A stretch of DNA of 64,000 nucleotides from Fen-1254 sp963778945 (GCA_963778945.1 CAVZWL010000007.1:124001-188000), one strand, 5' to 3'. Counted from the first letter of the stretch, positions 46,343 to 56,373 are shown. Notes: a model not told the origin generated them from the letters alone. Numbers and translations: made by a program.

Positions 46343-47512
46343 ATGGAGCCAAAATTTTCCCATTTCGATCTCCGTCTTGTTGAACCGACTTTTGGGGATT
46401 CCCTTACAGATCTCATTCTCGTATTAGATCATCTTCGAACAAGACGCCTTGTTGGAACGACCAATCCGCTGATCTTTTTTCAGCTCAAACACATTTTCCA
46501 TACTCTCGAAAGCATTGGTTCTGCCCGGATTGAAGGAAATCGAATCACTATTGCTGAGTATATTGAAAATTAATTGGATGCCAAACCTTCGAATAAACCA
46601 ACCATTCGCGAAATCCAAAATATGGGAAAAGCAATGGTGTTTATCGATGAACATGCGAAAGATGAAAAAATCGACCGAGCATTTGTAAGCGAGCTTCATA
46701 AAATGATTGTCGATGAACTTGAACCGCCGCCGCAAGGAGAGGGTGATGCAACTCCAGGAATGTATCGCCAAGGACAAATTAAAATTGCTCGCTCACTTCA
46801 CCTTCCTCCGGAACATATTCATATTGAAGAATATATGAGCGAGTTGTATGAGTTTATTCATACCTTAGATCAGCCCAAATACGATCTTCTCAAAACTGCA
46901 ATTACTCATCACCGTTTCACTTGGATTCATCCATTTGGCAATGGAAACGGGAGAACGGTTCGACTTTTTACATATGCGATGCTTGTGAAACAAGGACTTC
47001 ATGTTGACCAGGGAAGAATACTAAATCCGACTGCAGTATTCTGCGTTGATAGAAATATGTATTACGACCGTCTTGCCGAAGCGGATACCGGTACGGATAA
47101 AGGAATACTTGCTTGGTGTGAGTATGTTTTACAGGGATTAGAAGTCGAAATTGAAAAGATCGATAGATTGTTGCGGTATGACTTCCTCAAGAATAAAATA
47201 CTTGTCCCTGCTCTGAATTTCTCTTTTAAACGTAAACTTGTCACTGAAATTGAGTTGAAAATCCTGAGGAAAGCAGTTGATAAACAAATTATTCAAGCTG
47301 CGGATATAAAAGATCTATTCCCGGGAAAGCATGCAGTGGAAATATCTAGAACAATTAAAAAGCTGATTGAGAATAAGATGCTTACACCTACAAAAGAAAA
47401 TGGCAGAAAATATGTATTGCGATTTGATAATAATTATCTCTTGCGTGGAATTATTCGAATGCTGGACCAAGAAGGATTTCTGCCGTTGAAAGGTGAAGCG
47501 GTTTCAGTATGA
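46343..47512 (+). pseudogene. Fic-domain protein interrupted by an in-frame TAA
   Basis: The frame from ATG 46343 to TGA 47512 is uninterrupted except for TAA at 46571-46573, lying between IAEYIEN and LDAKPSN. Before it is the inhibitory-type SARIEG motif; after it the Fic domain with HPFGNGNGRTVR, where the usual Asp/Glu is Asn, and a C-terminal wHTH (VEISRTIKKLIENKMLTP). Translation may restart at 46622 (MGKAM), giving a Fic protein without its inhibitory helix. Either a point mutation/sequence error or true decay. 389 codons in full. Confidence 0.75.
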
Positions 47513-47919
47513 CGGCGAACTGAGTATAATAAATGTCACATATTGATTTGATTTTATATCTGGTTGATTTCACAAATGAAAAGAAGTGAAGGTTGAACAA
47601 GATGGAAGGTATGGCTACATTCTACACAGTTAAACTCCACCGAAACTAATGATAAGATGAGACAGCTATACCAGATAATAGCAGAACGAGCACAAGATTG
47701 GCGTAACAAACATTATCCAGCTGGCGATTTTGGAAGTATCAAAACTCCTAGGTAAATGGGTAGTGCTGGCAGAGTTAGAGATTGCTTCTCCCGACTATCG
47801 TCGGGATCGAAATGACGATAGGCCTGTATGTACGAAGAACGACAATACTGTGTAAAGTCGACCGCTGATCGCGGACGAAGAATGAAAAGGCGGCATGAAA
47901 GGATAAAAGAAACAAACAC
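47513..47919. repeat. Intergenic region with direct repeat and palindrome
   Basis: 47561-47627 is the partner of the repeat at 46118. At about 47792-47810 CCCGACTATCGTCGGG is a palindrome inside a GAGATTGCTTC...AATGACG segment, a common type of dispersed repeat. A GAAAGGATAAAAG precedes the next gene. Confidence 0.5.
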
Positions 47920-49005
47920 ATGATCTCAAATGAAATCTATAAACGGCTGGCGAAAAGGTTAGACGAACTGCCGAACCGATTCCCGCCTACACAAAGCGGA
48001 ATCGAATTTGTAATGCTGGCAAAGGTGTTTACGCCTGAAGAAGCTGTTCTTGCCTGTGCGATGCATCTGAAAGCTGAACCGGCGTCTGCGATCGCGGAAC
48101 ACGCAGGCGTCGATCCGAAAGAAACGCGCGATACACTCAAGCGGATGGTCGCGAAAGGATTGGTCGATCTGAAAAAAGGCGAGGGAGAATTTGCATATGC
48201 ACTGCGTCCTTTTGTCGTCGGATTCTATGAAGGTCAGCTTGCCCGCATGGATGTGGAAATGGCGGAATTGTTTGAGCACTATTATAAGGAGACGCAGGGC
48301 GGTGTACTGCGTCCAACGCCTGCTCTCCATCGGGTTATACCTGTTGATAGGGCGATTCCAATTAAAGTGAACATCGAACCATACGAACGCGCCTCAGAAC
48401 TGCTGGAGAAAGCACAATCGTGGGGTGTGCGGGACTGTATTTGCCGCAAGCAGCAGCAACTGCTCGGAAAACAATGTCACCATAAGCTGGAGACTTGTCT
48501 GGTCTTTGCACCGGTCAAGAATGCCTTTAACCGCAGTACAGTGGACCGGGCTCTCACGAAAGAAGAAGCGTTCAGCATTTTGCGGGAGACCGAAGAAGCG
48601 GGGCTTGTGCACTCCTCAGGAAATTATAAAGACGGGATCGAGTACATCTGTAATTGCTGTACTTGCTGCTGCGGAATCATGCGGGGTATTGCAGAGTATG
48701 GAATCATGAGCGCTATTGCGCATTCTGATTTTCAAATCGCAGTTGTAGAAGAAAACTGCTCTGCGTGCGGTGCATGCATCGACCGATGTCAGTTTAAAGC
48801 GCTGTCGATACCCGATATTGTTCTCAAGGCCGACCTGAAACGATGTGTCGGGTGCGGATTATGTGTGCTGGTATGTCCGGAGGATGCGATTCATCTCGAG
48901 CATCGCGGATCGAGAGAGATTTTAGTACCGCCTGCGGATATTCAAGAGTGGCGCAATCAACGCGAAAAGATTTTTAACCGCGACCGGCCTGCCCGCCAAT
49001 CTTAA
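47920..49005 (+). CDS. Fe-S protein with N-terminal winged helix and three cysteine-rich blocks
   Basis: 361 residues. Residues about 25-95 form a winged-helix-like region (EEAVLACAMHLKAEPASAIAEHAG, then ETRDTLKRMVAKGLVDLKKG). Cys/His blocks follow: CICRKQQQLLGKQCHH...C (about 175-195), CNCCTCCCG (about 245), then two [4Fe-4S] ferredoxin motifs CSACGACIDRC and CVGCGLCVLVC. A redox-sensing regulator or an electron-transfer protein are both possible; I do not recognise a named family. The last residues (DRPARQS) are encoded by a palindromic repeat, so the C-terminus may have been rewritten by it. Confidence 0.8.
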   Translation: MISNEIYKRLAKRLDELPNRFPPTQSGIEFVMLAKVFTPEEAVLACAMHLKAEPASAIAEHAGVDPKETRDTLKRMVAKGLVDLKKGEGEFAYALRPFVVGFYEGQLARMDVEMAELFEHYYKETQGGVLRPTPALHRVIPVDRAIPIKVNIEPYERASELLEKAQSWGVRDCICRKQQQLLGKQCHHKLETCLVFAPVKNAFNRSTVDRALTKEEAFSILRETEEAGLVHSSGNYKDGIEYICNCCTCCCGIMRGIAEYGIMSAIAHSDFQIAVVEENCSACGACIDRCQFKALSIPDIVLKADLKRCVGCGLCVLVCPEDAIHLEHRGSREILVPPADIQEWRNQREKIFNRDRPARQS

Positions 49006-49025
49006 TGGCGGGTGATCGCGGTTTT
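48976..49025. terminator. Long hairpin at the end of the Fe-S protein gene
   Basis: Two nested stems: AACCGCGA (48976-48983) with TCGCGGTT (49016-49023), and CCCGCCA (48992-48998) with TGGCGGG (49006-49012). It overlaps the stop codon and is followed by TTAAGG. It may terminate transcription, and also belongs to the GC-rich palindromic repeats of the region. Confidence 0.55.
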
Positions 49026-49177
49026 AAGGAAACTGAAGAATTTGCTGATGTGAACGACCTCGGCTGTAGATATGCGCTAAGGATTCATTTGCAAACTCAA
49101 TGATAGCAATTAAATATGTAGAAAATTAGATTCGGGATGAGTTCCTTCCCACGAAATATCACCAGGCTTTTAACCCA

Positions 49178-49690
49178 CCTTTCCAAGGTGGTTATAAAAG
49201 TGTTCGTTTTTCCTAATAAATCCAATGACTATTGAAGACACCTTGGAAAGGTGCCCCCCGCAATTCTGATGATTCAAATGATCAAGTGGGGAATATCCTG
49301 GCTCTGGGAATAGGGAATTGCCGTGGCCCCATTCGGCCTTTTTGTGGGGAATTATCGTGGTCCTTGACACCACTTATTCGCCAGTTTGTCAAGATAATAA
49401 CATAGCAATACCTATTGATACTGTATCTCGCCAGAATCTCGCCAGTTTGGCGAGATGGAAAGATGCTATCAACACTGTAGCAATCGCAAAGCATCGAGAC
49501 ATATATCGCGACATTATGTCGCGATAGGTCTTTATGGATAAACATGGACATGAAGACGAACATGATGTCCATGTCAGAGACTACCCTACCTTGGAAAGGT
49601 GGTCATAAAAACGTTCGTTTAACCTTGTTAAGGTTTCGAACCTTAACAAGGTTAGAGGAAGGAGTGCCCGCAATTCTGGTGGATCATGTA
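49178..49690. repeat. Intergenic cluster of ACCTTGGAAAGGT palindromic repeats
   Basis: The 13-mer ACCTTGGAAAGGT or its complement occurs near 49180, 49240 and 49590. Around 49178-49285 and 49588-49690 a longer unit is shared: palindrome, ATAAAA, GTTCGTTT, and later GCCCGCAATTCTG. Other palindromes: ATCTCGCCAGTTTGGCGAGAT (about 49435-49460), TATCGCGACATTATGTCGCGATA (about 49504-49527), and AACCTTGTTAAGG...CCTTAACAAGGTT near 49622-49652. The 767 bases from 49006 to 49772 contain no supported gene. Confidence 0.7.
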
Positions 49691-49772
49691 ACTTCCAGCC
49701 ATTGTCTTACGTAATAAGCAATATCATCAATCTCGAACAATAATATCAACTTCTGTAAGAAGAGGTGTTTTT

Positions 49773-52149
49773 ATGCGTAAACGTATGATCGTTTTATTGA
49801 TGCCAATAGTTCTTTATCTTGGTTTTTCAGTCATGCTCATAGGTCAGGAAAGTCAACCCGGAAAGAAACATTATGATCTTTTTCTAAAAACAAGCGATTC
49901 ATGGAAAATGGTGAATAAAGAGCTGACCGTACCGGCGGACTTCAATTCCGATGATCCGAAAAATCTTCCCGGTAAATACTTCCATGGAGCTCTTCTGAAA
50001 AAAGAAATTGAAGGCAGGGAACCCGGACCTGTCGTGTTTCATGTGAATTATCCTTCTGCCGGGAATTTTGTGTTTTTTCTTGAAACAGTCTCGGATACGG
50101 GAATATTAAAAATCAGTCTGGATCATAAAAAGTTAAAGACGTTTAAATTCTTGACCGGACCGAATGGCAAAGGTCCGTGGGTTGAAAGTCAGATCCATGG
50201 GAAACGGAATATTTCAATGCGATTACAATAATGAATACAGTGTAAAAATTCCTGCAGGGAAGCACGATATAGCAGTGCAGAATATGGGAACGGATTGGCT
50301 GAGTGTCGGTTACTTTGTGTTTACCGGATATTCCCCTAAAATAATGTTCCAGGGATATGAAGACTGGAAAAATTATAAAACGACATTATCTCAAATCGGC
50401 ATGCGGCTCGAGAAATATAAAGAGCGAGCCGAAAAAATATGCTCGAAACAGCCGGGTGATATAAATTATGACCTCCTGCCGACTCTCAAACTTCAGATTG
50501 AGAATTATGAACAGCTCTCGAAAAAACATGCTTCGGTCGATTTTAATCTCATGAGGACGGAAAAAGAGCTGAAGGAAATACTCGAATACGCGGAATCAAA
50601 TAAAGATTATTTCAAATTAAAGAGAGGAAGAATAAAGGCCGGATATTTGTCGGAAATCGACAGCACATACCAGCCGTACGATCTTCTCATTCCTCAAAGT
50701 TATGACCCGTCAAAGAAATATGCATTGGTTCTTCTTCTCCACGGCTACCAAAATGAAATTCATAAATATTCCGAACTGGCTAAAGATGATAAGAATTCTG
50801 AGCTGGATTCGCTCGGCATCATTAAAGTCGCGCTCTACGGCAGGAGAAATCATTTTTATCTGGGAGCAGCCGAGGAAGATGTCCTGACTGTCATGAACAT
50901 CGTTCAATCAAAATATTCGATTGATCAGAATAGAATTTATCTGACAGGTTCTTCCATGGGCGGATACGGTACGTGGTTTATCGGACTCAATCATCCTGAT
51001 TTGTTCGCAGCGATCAGCCCGGTTTGTCCGCCTTCAATATTTCAGGGAACAAAGTTCATCAGTACAATCAGCCCGATTGAATATATCTCAAATGCTCAGC
51101 ATCTTCCGGCAAGAATTTACCATGGTGCGGCGGATTCTACGGTCAATGTCGATAATTCGCGCCAGATGGCGGGCAGATTAAAAGAAATGAATTACGATTA
51201 TGTCTATACGGAATATCCCGGTGTAGGTCATGATTCCTGGAATAAAGCGGACGCGGATAAAGACCGTTTGCCATGGCTGCTTAAGTATACAAGAAACCCA
51301 TACCCGGACAGTGTCAAACATAAGGCGTTTTATTTAAGGTATGGAAAAGCATACTGGCTCCAGATAACCGGCAAGAAGGACTGGAATAAGTTCGCATATA
51401 TTCAAGGTAAAATTGCCGGAAAGAACGGTCATACATATTCAGGCCGAAAATATTTCGTCCTTTTTTATCGATTTGAAACATCCGGCTCTCAATCCGAAAA
51501 GAACCACTGGAAGTAGTAATTAATTGCTGACACAATTGCAGTCAACAACTATCCAGATGGAATGGATTTTCATCTTTTAAAAGATTCGATATGGGTAAGC
51601 GGAAAATCGATTGAGAACGGTTTGACTAAAAAGCAGGGACTGGAAGGTCCGTTCAATGCCGTGGAGACTGGTTCATTCCTGATTGTTTATGGAACCGGAA
51701 AGGCTCAAAAAACCGGCATGCTGAAGAAGATCGGAACTATGATGCAGAACGGCTGTGCAGCTTCGGATATGGATATTAAGTTAGTCCCGGATACGCTGGT
51801 CATTCATAATAAATTAGCGGAGAGAAATAATCTTTACTTAATCGGTTCGCCGGACGAAAATATTTATTTAAAAGAAATAATTTCCGGTCTTCCTGTTGCC
51901 TTTGGGAAGGATTCGCTGGATATCAATGGGAAATACAGCCGCATGGAAGCGGGCATTAAAATGATTTATCCGAATCCGAAACAACCGGATAAATATGTCA
52001 TTGTCGATACATACCCTGAATTTCTGCCAGATATCGATCAGCTTGTGGATTTTCCTGCGGCCGATTATTTAATCTATTCTTTAAAAGGCGGAAGGTTTCA
52101 AATATTAAAAGATGAATACTTCGGTTCGGACTGGCAGGTTATAAAATAG
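49773..52149 (+). CDS. Secreted PHB-depolymerase/feruloyl-esterase-like hydrolase, several frame breaks
   Basis: A signal peptide (RMIVLLMPIVLYLGFSVML) is followed by a beta-rich N-terminal part, then a frame break near 50195, an alpha/beta-hydrolase domain (PYDLLIPQSYDPSKKYALVLLLHGYQNE; nucleophile in TGSSMGGYGTWF; His in GVGHDSWN) and a C-terminal beta domain. A shift near 51430 and its reversal near 51525 separate the last part (from PDGMDFHLLKDSIWVSGKS to DWQVIK). About 790 residues in total. Such proteins occur in Bacteroidota as polysaccharide-esterase-like enzymes. With three breaks it could be a true pseudogene in this accessory zone. Confidence 0.7.
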
Positions 52150-52314
52150 TCCGGAATCAATTGGAAGAGAAAACGGAGGAAGAAGGAATGGTTTCTCGGT
52201 TAAATAATGAGTACGAATACAGAAAGATCAAAAAAAACGCAACCTTTTCTTCCTATCAGGAGTCATAGTTACTATAGTGAGCATATTTCACAACTTTAGA
52301 AAGACTATAATCTT

Positions 52315-53431
52315 ATGAAAACACTTACATCGCTCCTGGTGTGCTGTTTTATCTTCATCTCCCATTGCAAGTCGCAGGATTCGGACTATTCTTTTAAAGA
52401 AGACTATGACGTATCTCTTCCGGCAAAATTGTCGGTCTCTTCATCGGACGGTGATATGGATGTCCTGCCCTCGGATGGAAAAGAAATTCAGGTGTATCTA
52501 CATTGTCAAACGGGCGAACAGGCTTCTTTCAATAAGCAGAAAAGAATTGGAACAAAAGGGAATATCCATAGATGTTTCGAATAAGGGCAATAGTTTGAAA
52601 ATCGATGTTCGATACCCTGTCAGTTCCTGGCCATTGCATTTTATGGACCGCATCGTTGTTGATATCAAGGCTGTTGTTCCTCAGGAAACAGAATGCCAAT
52701 TGACAGCGTCGGATGGAAATATTTCCTTAAGGGGACTGAAATCAAACCAACAGATTAAAACAAGCGACGGGAATATCCATATTTCCCAAGTGACCGGCAA
52801 TATATCGGCAAATAGTTCGGATGGCAACATTGAGATTTCAAAAAATAACGGTGCAATTTCAGTTTCTGCTTCTGATGGAAATATACGCGTAAAGGAAATC
52901 GACGGTTCAGCAGATATTCAATCAGGCGATGGAAATCTTGAACTGGAAGATATCGGCGGGTCGATACATTGCAAAGCAAAAGATGGAAACATCGAACTCA
53001 GGAACGTACGCGGCGATATCGCCGTAAAAACTTCCGATGGAAATATCTCTTTTAAGGACGTTTCCGGATCATTGACGGCTCAATCCGGAGACGGAAGCAT
53101 AAAGGGAAATATTCTTCAACTAAAAAACTCTCTGACCGTTAAAACAGGAGACGGCAATATCGATATTACGATTCCAGATGGATTGGGCCTGGATTTGAAC
53201 ATTAAAGGAGAATCGCTGAAAGTACCATTAAAGGATTTTTCGGGAGAATCGACCGACAATAATATCGCGGGAAAGATTCGAGGTGGAGGCATAACTGTGG
53301 ATATCACAACCAATGACGGAAATATAACACTCGAATATATAAATAAATTCTATTTATATATTAGTTGTATTTATAATCCGGCGATGCTGACTGCAGATCT
53401 GGTGCGCCATAAGAGGCCGGTCCTGAATTGA
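52315..53431 (+). CDS. DUF4097-type beta-strand repeat protein, one frame break
   Basis: Begins KTLTSLLVCCFIFISHCKSQ: a signal with a possible lipobox cysteine. After one extra base near 52545 the frame continues into a regular beta-solenoid: the motif SDGNI (or GDGNL/GDGSI/KDGNI) recurs about every 19 residues, at least nine times (e.g. LTASDGNISLRG, IKTSDGNIHISQ, VSASDGNIRVKE, VKTSDGNISFKD). Ends with a hydrophobic, less regular tail that may be out of frame. DUF4097 proteins are surface or periplasmic, of unknown function. Confidence 0.82.
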
Positions 53432-53679
53432 CGGATAAGACCGGACTCGGAAACATATACATTCCTTCTTGTCGAATTAAATTTTAAGCTTATCTTTTTT
53501 TTATTCAATTTCACATCCGAGCCGTTACGAAGCATGTCCGAAGAACTGCGATTCAGGGATCACAACCATTTCAGCAAACTGCAAGTCTAAACGATATTGA
53601 GGCGCTATCAGGAGAAAGAGAATATTCTGTTTACGCGCATATCGAGACATGATAAATATTTCGAAAGGAATCAGTAACA

Positions 53680-54324
53680 ATGAAAAATATCATACTTTTT
53701 TCGCTGTTCTGCGTGCTTTCATTATGCGCATTTCATGGATCCAGAATAGAGGGTAACGGCACGATTAAAGCTGATATTCGAGAAATTCCAGCATTTGAGT
53801 CGATTGTCTGCGACGGCGGATACGATGTTCATATAACCTGTCAGGCACGGCAATCGGTTGTCGTCGAATCCGATGAAAATCTAATGCCGTTTATCAGGAC
53901 TGAAGTCAGCGGAAAGACACTCCGCATTTATACAAAAGAGGATCTTTCGCCGTCTCAGGGAATCAGGATCACGATAGCTGTTCCCCAGCTTGAAGAGTTT
54001 ACAGTCAACGGCTCAGCTGAAGGAGATATTCAGAATATTAAATCCGAGTCTTTCAGACTTTCCATTAACGGATCATCGCAGTTAAAACTCGAAGGATCGG
54101 CAGACAAGGTAAAGATTCATATTTCCGGTTCCGGGAAAATCGACGCCGATTCATTAACTGCGGGTGAAGCAAAAATGCATATAGAGGGAAGCGGATCCAT
54201 TGAATGCCGCGTTGAGAAATCGCTCGATGCACGGATCGACGGCAGCGGAACGATCAAGTATTACGGTGAGCCAAAGACCATTCATCAATCCGTTAACGGA
54301 TCGGGATCGATTGAGAAAGAATGA
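53680..54324 (+). CDS. GIN-domain (DUF2807) putative surface protein
   Basis: 214 residues with a signal peptide (KNIILFSLFCVLSLCAFHG). Starts with the GIN-type pattern EGNGTIKADIREIPAFESIVCDGGYDV split over the N-terminus, then repeating beta strands with NGSAEGDI, NGSSQLKL, SGSGKIDAD, EGSGSIECR, DGSGTIKYYGEP and NGSGSIEKE. This repeated (N/S/D)GSG is typical for the Bacteroidota putative auto-transporter adhesin head (GIN) domain. Follows the DUF4097 gene by about 250 nt; the two families often co-occur. Confidence 0.88.
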   Translation: MKNIILFSLFCVLSLCAFHGSRIEGNGTIKADIREIPAFESIVCDGGYDVHITCQARQSVVVESDENLMPFIRTEVSGKTLRIYTKEDLSPSQGIRITIAVPQLEEFTVNGSAEGDIQNIKSESFRLSINGSSQLKLEGSADKVKIHISGSGKIDADSLTAGEAKMHIEGSGSIECRVEKSLDARIDGSGTIKYYGEPKTIHQSVNGSGSIEKE

Positions 54325-54459
54325 TCTTTCTCTTATGCACCTGCAATAAATGCGGCGAATATATCGAAAAAAAAAAGATCAAAATGAAAAAATATGCAAG
54401 TGTATTGTGAGCTTATAAAGCAACCATATCCCATATCAATGAGAACATCTATAATTGGA

Positions 54460-55041
54460 ATAGAGAAATCAATGAAAATTTACGCCGGCATTCTCTATGA
54501 CGGACTTGTAGATTCGGTGATATTGCCTGCAGGACTGATAGACGATCTGCTTTCGACATTGGATAAAGTTGAAATAGAGTACACACCCAAGATCTACCTC
54601 ATTATTCGAACTTCGGTTTTCAACTGCTCGGTATTGCTCTGGAAAATGCGGCGCATGAGCCTTTTGAGAAATACATCAAATCCAATATCCTCGATCCGCT
54701 TGATATGAAGAATTCAGGTTTCATCCTCAAGGAAGCACAACAAACCCGTTTTGCCGTGGGCTATACGTACTGGAGCCGGATTTTCAGCGTTATCGTGCAC
54801 CCGACTGGGATCTATCAATTCTCAAGTATCAGGCGGACTCTGCTCGACGCCGGAAGATATTGCCCGTTTTATTTCTTTTCTATTTCGGGATCAATCGGGC
54901 ATAATGGAAAAGTCCTGAGCGGCGACGGATTGAGATTCATGCGCACACCGCAAACAATGCGCAGTCCGGAATCGCACGATACGTATGGCATAGGATGGGC
55001 AATGTATGAATATGATGGTCATCAGGTTATGGGTCATGCCG
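54460..55041 (+). pseudogene. Remnant of a class C beta-lactamase-like serine hydrolase
   Basis: Pieces in different frames align to the end of a serine-hydrolase (PF00144-type) domain: LLSTLDKVEIEYTP, then HYSNFGFQLLG (Tyr-x-Asn motif), HEPFEKYIKSNILDPLDM, a piece reading GLCSTPEDIARFISFLF, and SHDTYGIGWAMYEY with VMGHAG (the HxG motif). The N-terminal SxxK catalytic region is absent, and the coding DNA stops abruptly after GHAG where a C-run and an ACCTTGGAAAGGT palindrome begin. Gene remnant interrupted by a repeat. Confidence 0.72.
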
Positions 55042-55411
55042 GCCCCCCCACCTTGGAAAGGTCTGCTAAAAACATATAGTATTTTCTAAGAAATTCACAT
55101 ACTTTTTTGACCACCTTGGAAAGGTCTCCCTTCATCTTCCCCTTTCTTATATCCATCATTTATCAACTGTTTGATTACATTTTCTGGTTATTGACATTCC
55201 GCAGGAAAAGCAGTACATACTCCAGAAGTTTAAGCAATTCGGCGGGATTTTTAGTGGGCACTTTCCGAATGAGGCTGTGCAATTCCTTTACGATATAGCA
55301 TGAAAATAAATGTTATCGTCGTTTTGCGGAATGATTCCCAAGAAATTATTCTTCCTTGATATATTATTTTATCGGGTTATTTGTGCCGACTGGATAAGGG
55401 CATTCCGTATA
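55041..55411. repeat. Palindromic repeats and empty DNA after the hydrolase remnant
   Basis: ACCTTGGAAAGGT occurs near 55050 and again near 55112, about 60 bp apart, flanking an AT-rich segment. No coding signal from there to 55411. Confidence 0.6.
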
Positions 55412-55915
55412 ATGATAAATCGTGATTCATTAATTTCATATAGACAAATTGAACAATCCATTCTTCTCATAAGAGGAAGGAAGGTCATTCTCGATAAAGA
55501 TCTCGCAGAAATGTACGGTGTAGCAACATTTAATCTCAACAAAGCGATAAAGCGAAATATAGACCGGTTCCCGCCGGACTTTATGTTCCAATTGACTCGC
55601 GAAGAGTTTGAAAACTTGATATTCCATTTTGGAATATCAAGATGGGGCGGCACACGGAAACTTCCTTATGCTTTTACAGAGTTAGGCGTATCGATGCTTT
55701 CCAGTGTTTTGAAGAGTAAGCGTGCTGTGTACGTGAATATACAGATCATGCGCGCGTGAGCAACACTTCGGGAAATTCTCGCTGCTCTTAAAGACCTTGC
55801 CAGAAAACTGGAAGAAATGGAAAAGATATATGATCAGCAATTCAGGGTTATATTTGAAGCGATACGGCAACTTATTGCCCCATCTGAGAAACCTGGGCGA
55901 AAGATCGGATTTTAG
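55412..55915 (+). CDS. ORF6N-domain protein, interrupted by TGA
   Basis: ATG 55412 begins MINRDSLISYRQIEQSILLIRGRKVILDKDLAEMYGV (split here), the ORF6N DNA-binding domain often found in phage and mobile regions, then FPPDFMFQLTREEFENL and LPYAFTELGVSMLSSVLKSKRAV. A TGA at 55757-55759 stops the frame after IQIMRA, yet the same frame goes on LREILAALKDLARKLEEMEKIYDQQF...KIGF, the normal C-terminal coiled coil, ending at 55915. About 167 codons. A point change or paired indels at the TGA explains the break. Confidence 0.8.
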
Positions 55916-55947
55916 GCTGGACAATAAATCAAAAGACAGGAGGAACT

Positions 55948-56097
55948 ATGAAATGTCCATCGTGTCATCAATCGGCATCGTCCATTTTACGGACTGCTTT
56001 TTCCCTGCAGGGCGTCACCTTCTCCAAGGCGATGAAAGGCTATTTTAAATGCCGGCATTGCGGCGCTATGCTTCAGATTATTCATGGTAATTTGTAA
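55948..56097 (+). CDS. Tiny zinc-ribbon protein (49 residues)
   Basis: ATG 55948 with AGGAGG 6 nt upstream. The peptide MKCPSCHQSASS... has two zinc knuckles, CPSC (residues 3-6) and CRHC (residues 36-39), spaced as in small zinc ribbons. It ends in GNL with its TAA at 56095-56097 formed by the first bases of a MITE-like element (GTAACT). The gene is short but the start signals and Cys pairs make it convincing. Function unknown. Confidence 0.72.
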   Translation: MKCPSCHQSASSILRTAFSLQGVTFSKAMKGYFKCRHCGAMLQIIHGNL

Positions 56098-56373
56098 CTA
56101 CTCAGCGTATTTCTGATATGGAAAAAAGGTTGTCATTCCCACGGATTTCCTACTTGCCGAAGTGCCCGCCTGAACGATACAGTCGGGCAGGCCTTCTTCA
56201 CGCAGGCGGGTTAGTGGGAATCCAGGATTATATTGTAACCCATTTCTGGATTCCCTGCCTGCGGCGGGCAGGTCGATAAGTTGGAAGCCTAATGATGTCG
56301 TCCCGCGTGGCGGGGCGTCTATTCAATGCCTCCGGCTGGGAATGACAGTCACTCCTAAATCATGCTGAGTTAC
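56094..56373. mobile_element. MITE-like element, third copy with different interior
   Basis: Left end GTAACTACTCAGCGT at 56094-56108; right end ATGCTGAGTTAC to 56373, an imperfect inverted repeat. The interior (GTCATTCCCACGG ... GGGAATGACAG, with CCTGCCTGCGGCGGGCAGG) differs from the copies at 26625 and 41304 and is itself an inverted structure. It overlaps the stop codon of the zinc-ribbon gene. 56374-56573 holds no gene I can support. Confidence 0.7.

Noticed and set aside
49282..49572. Minus-strand open frame of 96 codons in the 49-kb spacer
   Set aside because: No ribosome-binding site or recognisable domain, and it crosses palindromic repeats.
49622..49652. TTCGAACC-containing sequence as a tRNA T-loop
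   Set aside because: It is part of the AACCTTGTTAAGG palindrome; no acceptor or anticodon arms can be formed. No tRNA was found elsewhere in the window.
49178..49690. Possible CRISPR array from repeated palindromes
   Set aside because: Units are irregularly spaced, occur in both orientations and lack uniform spacers; no cas gene is present.
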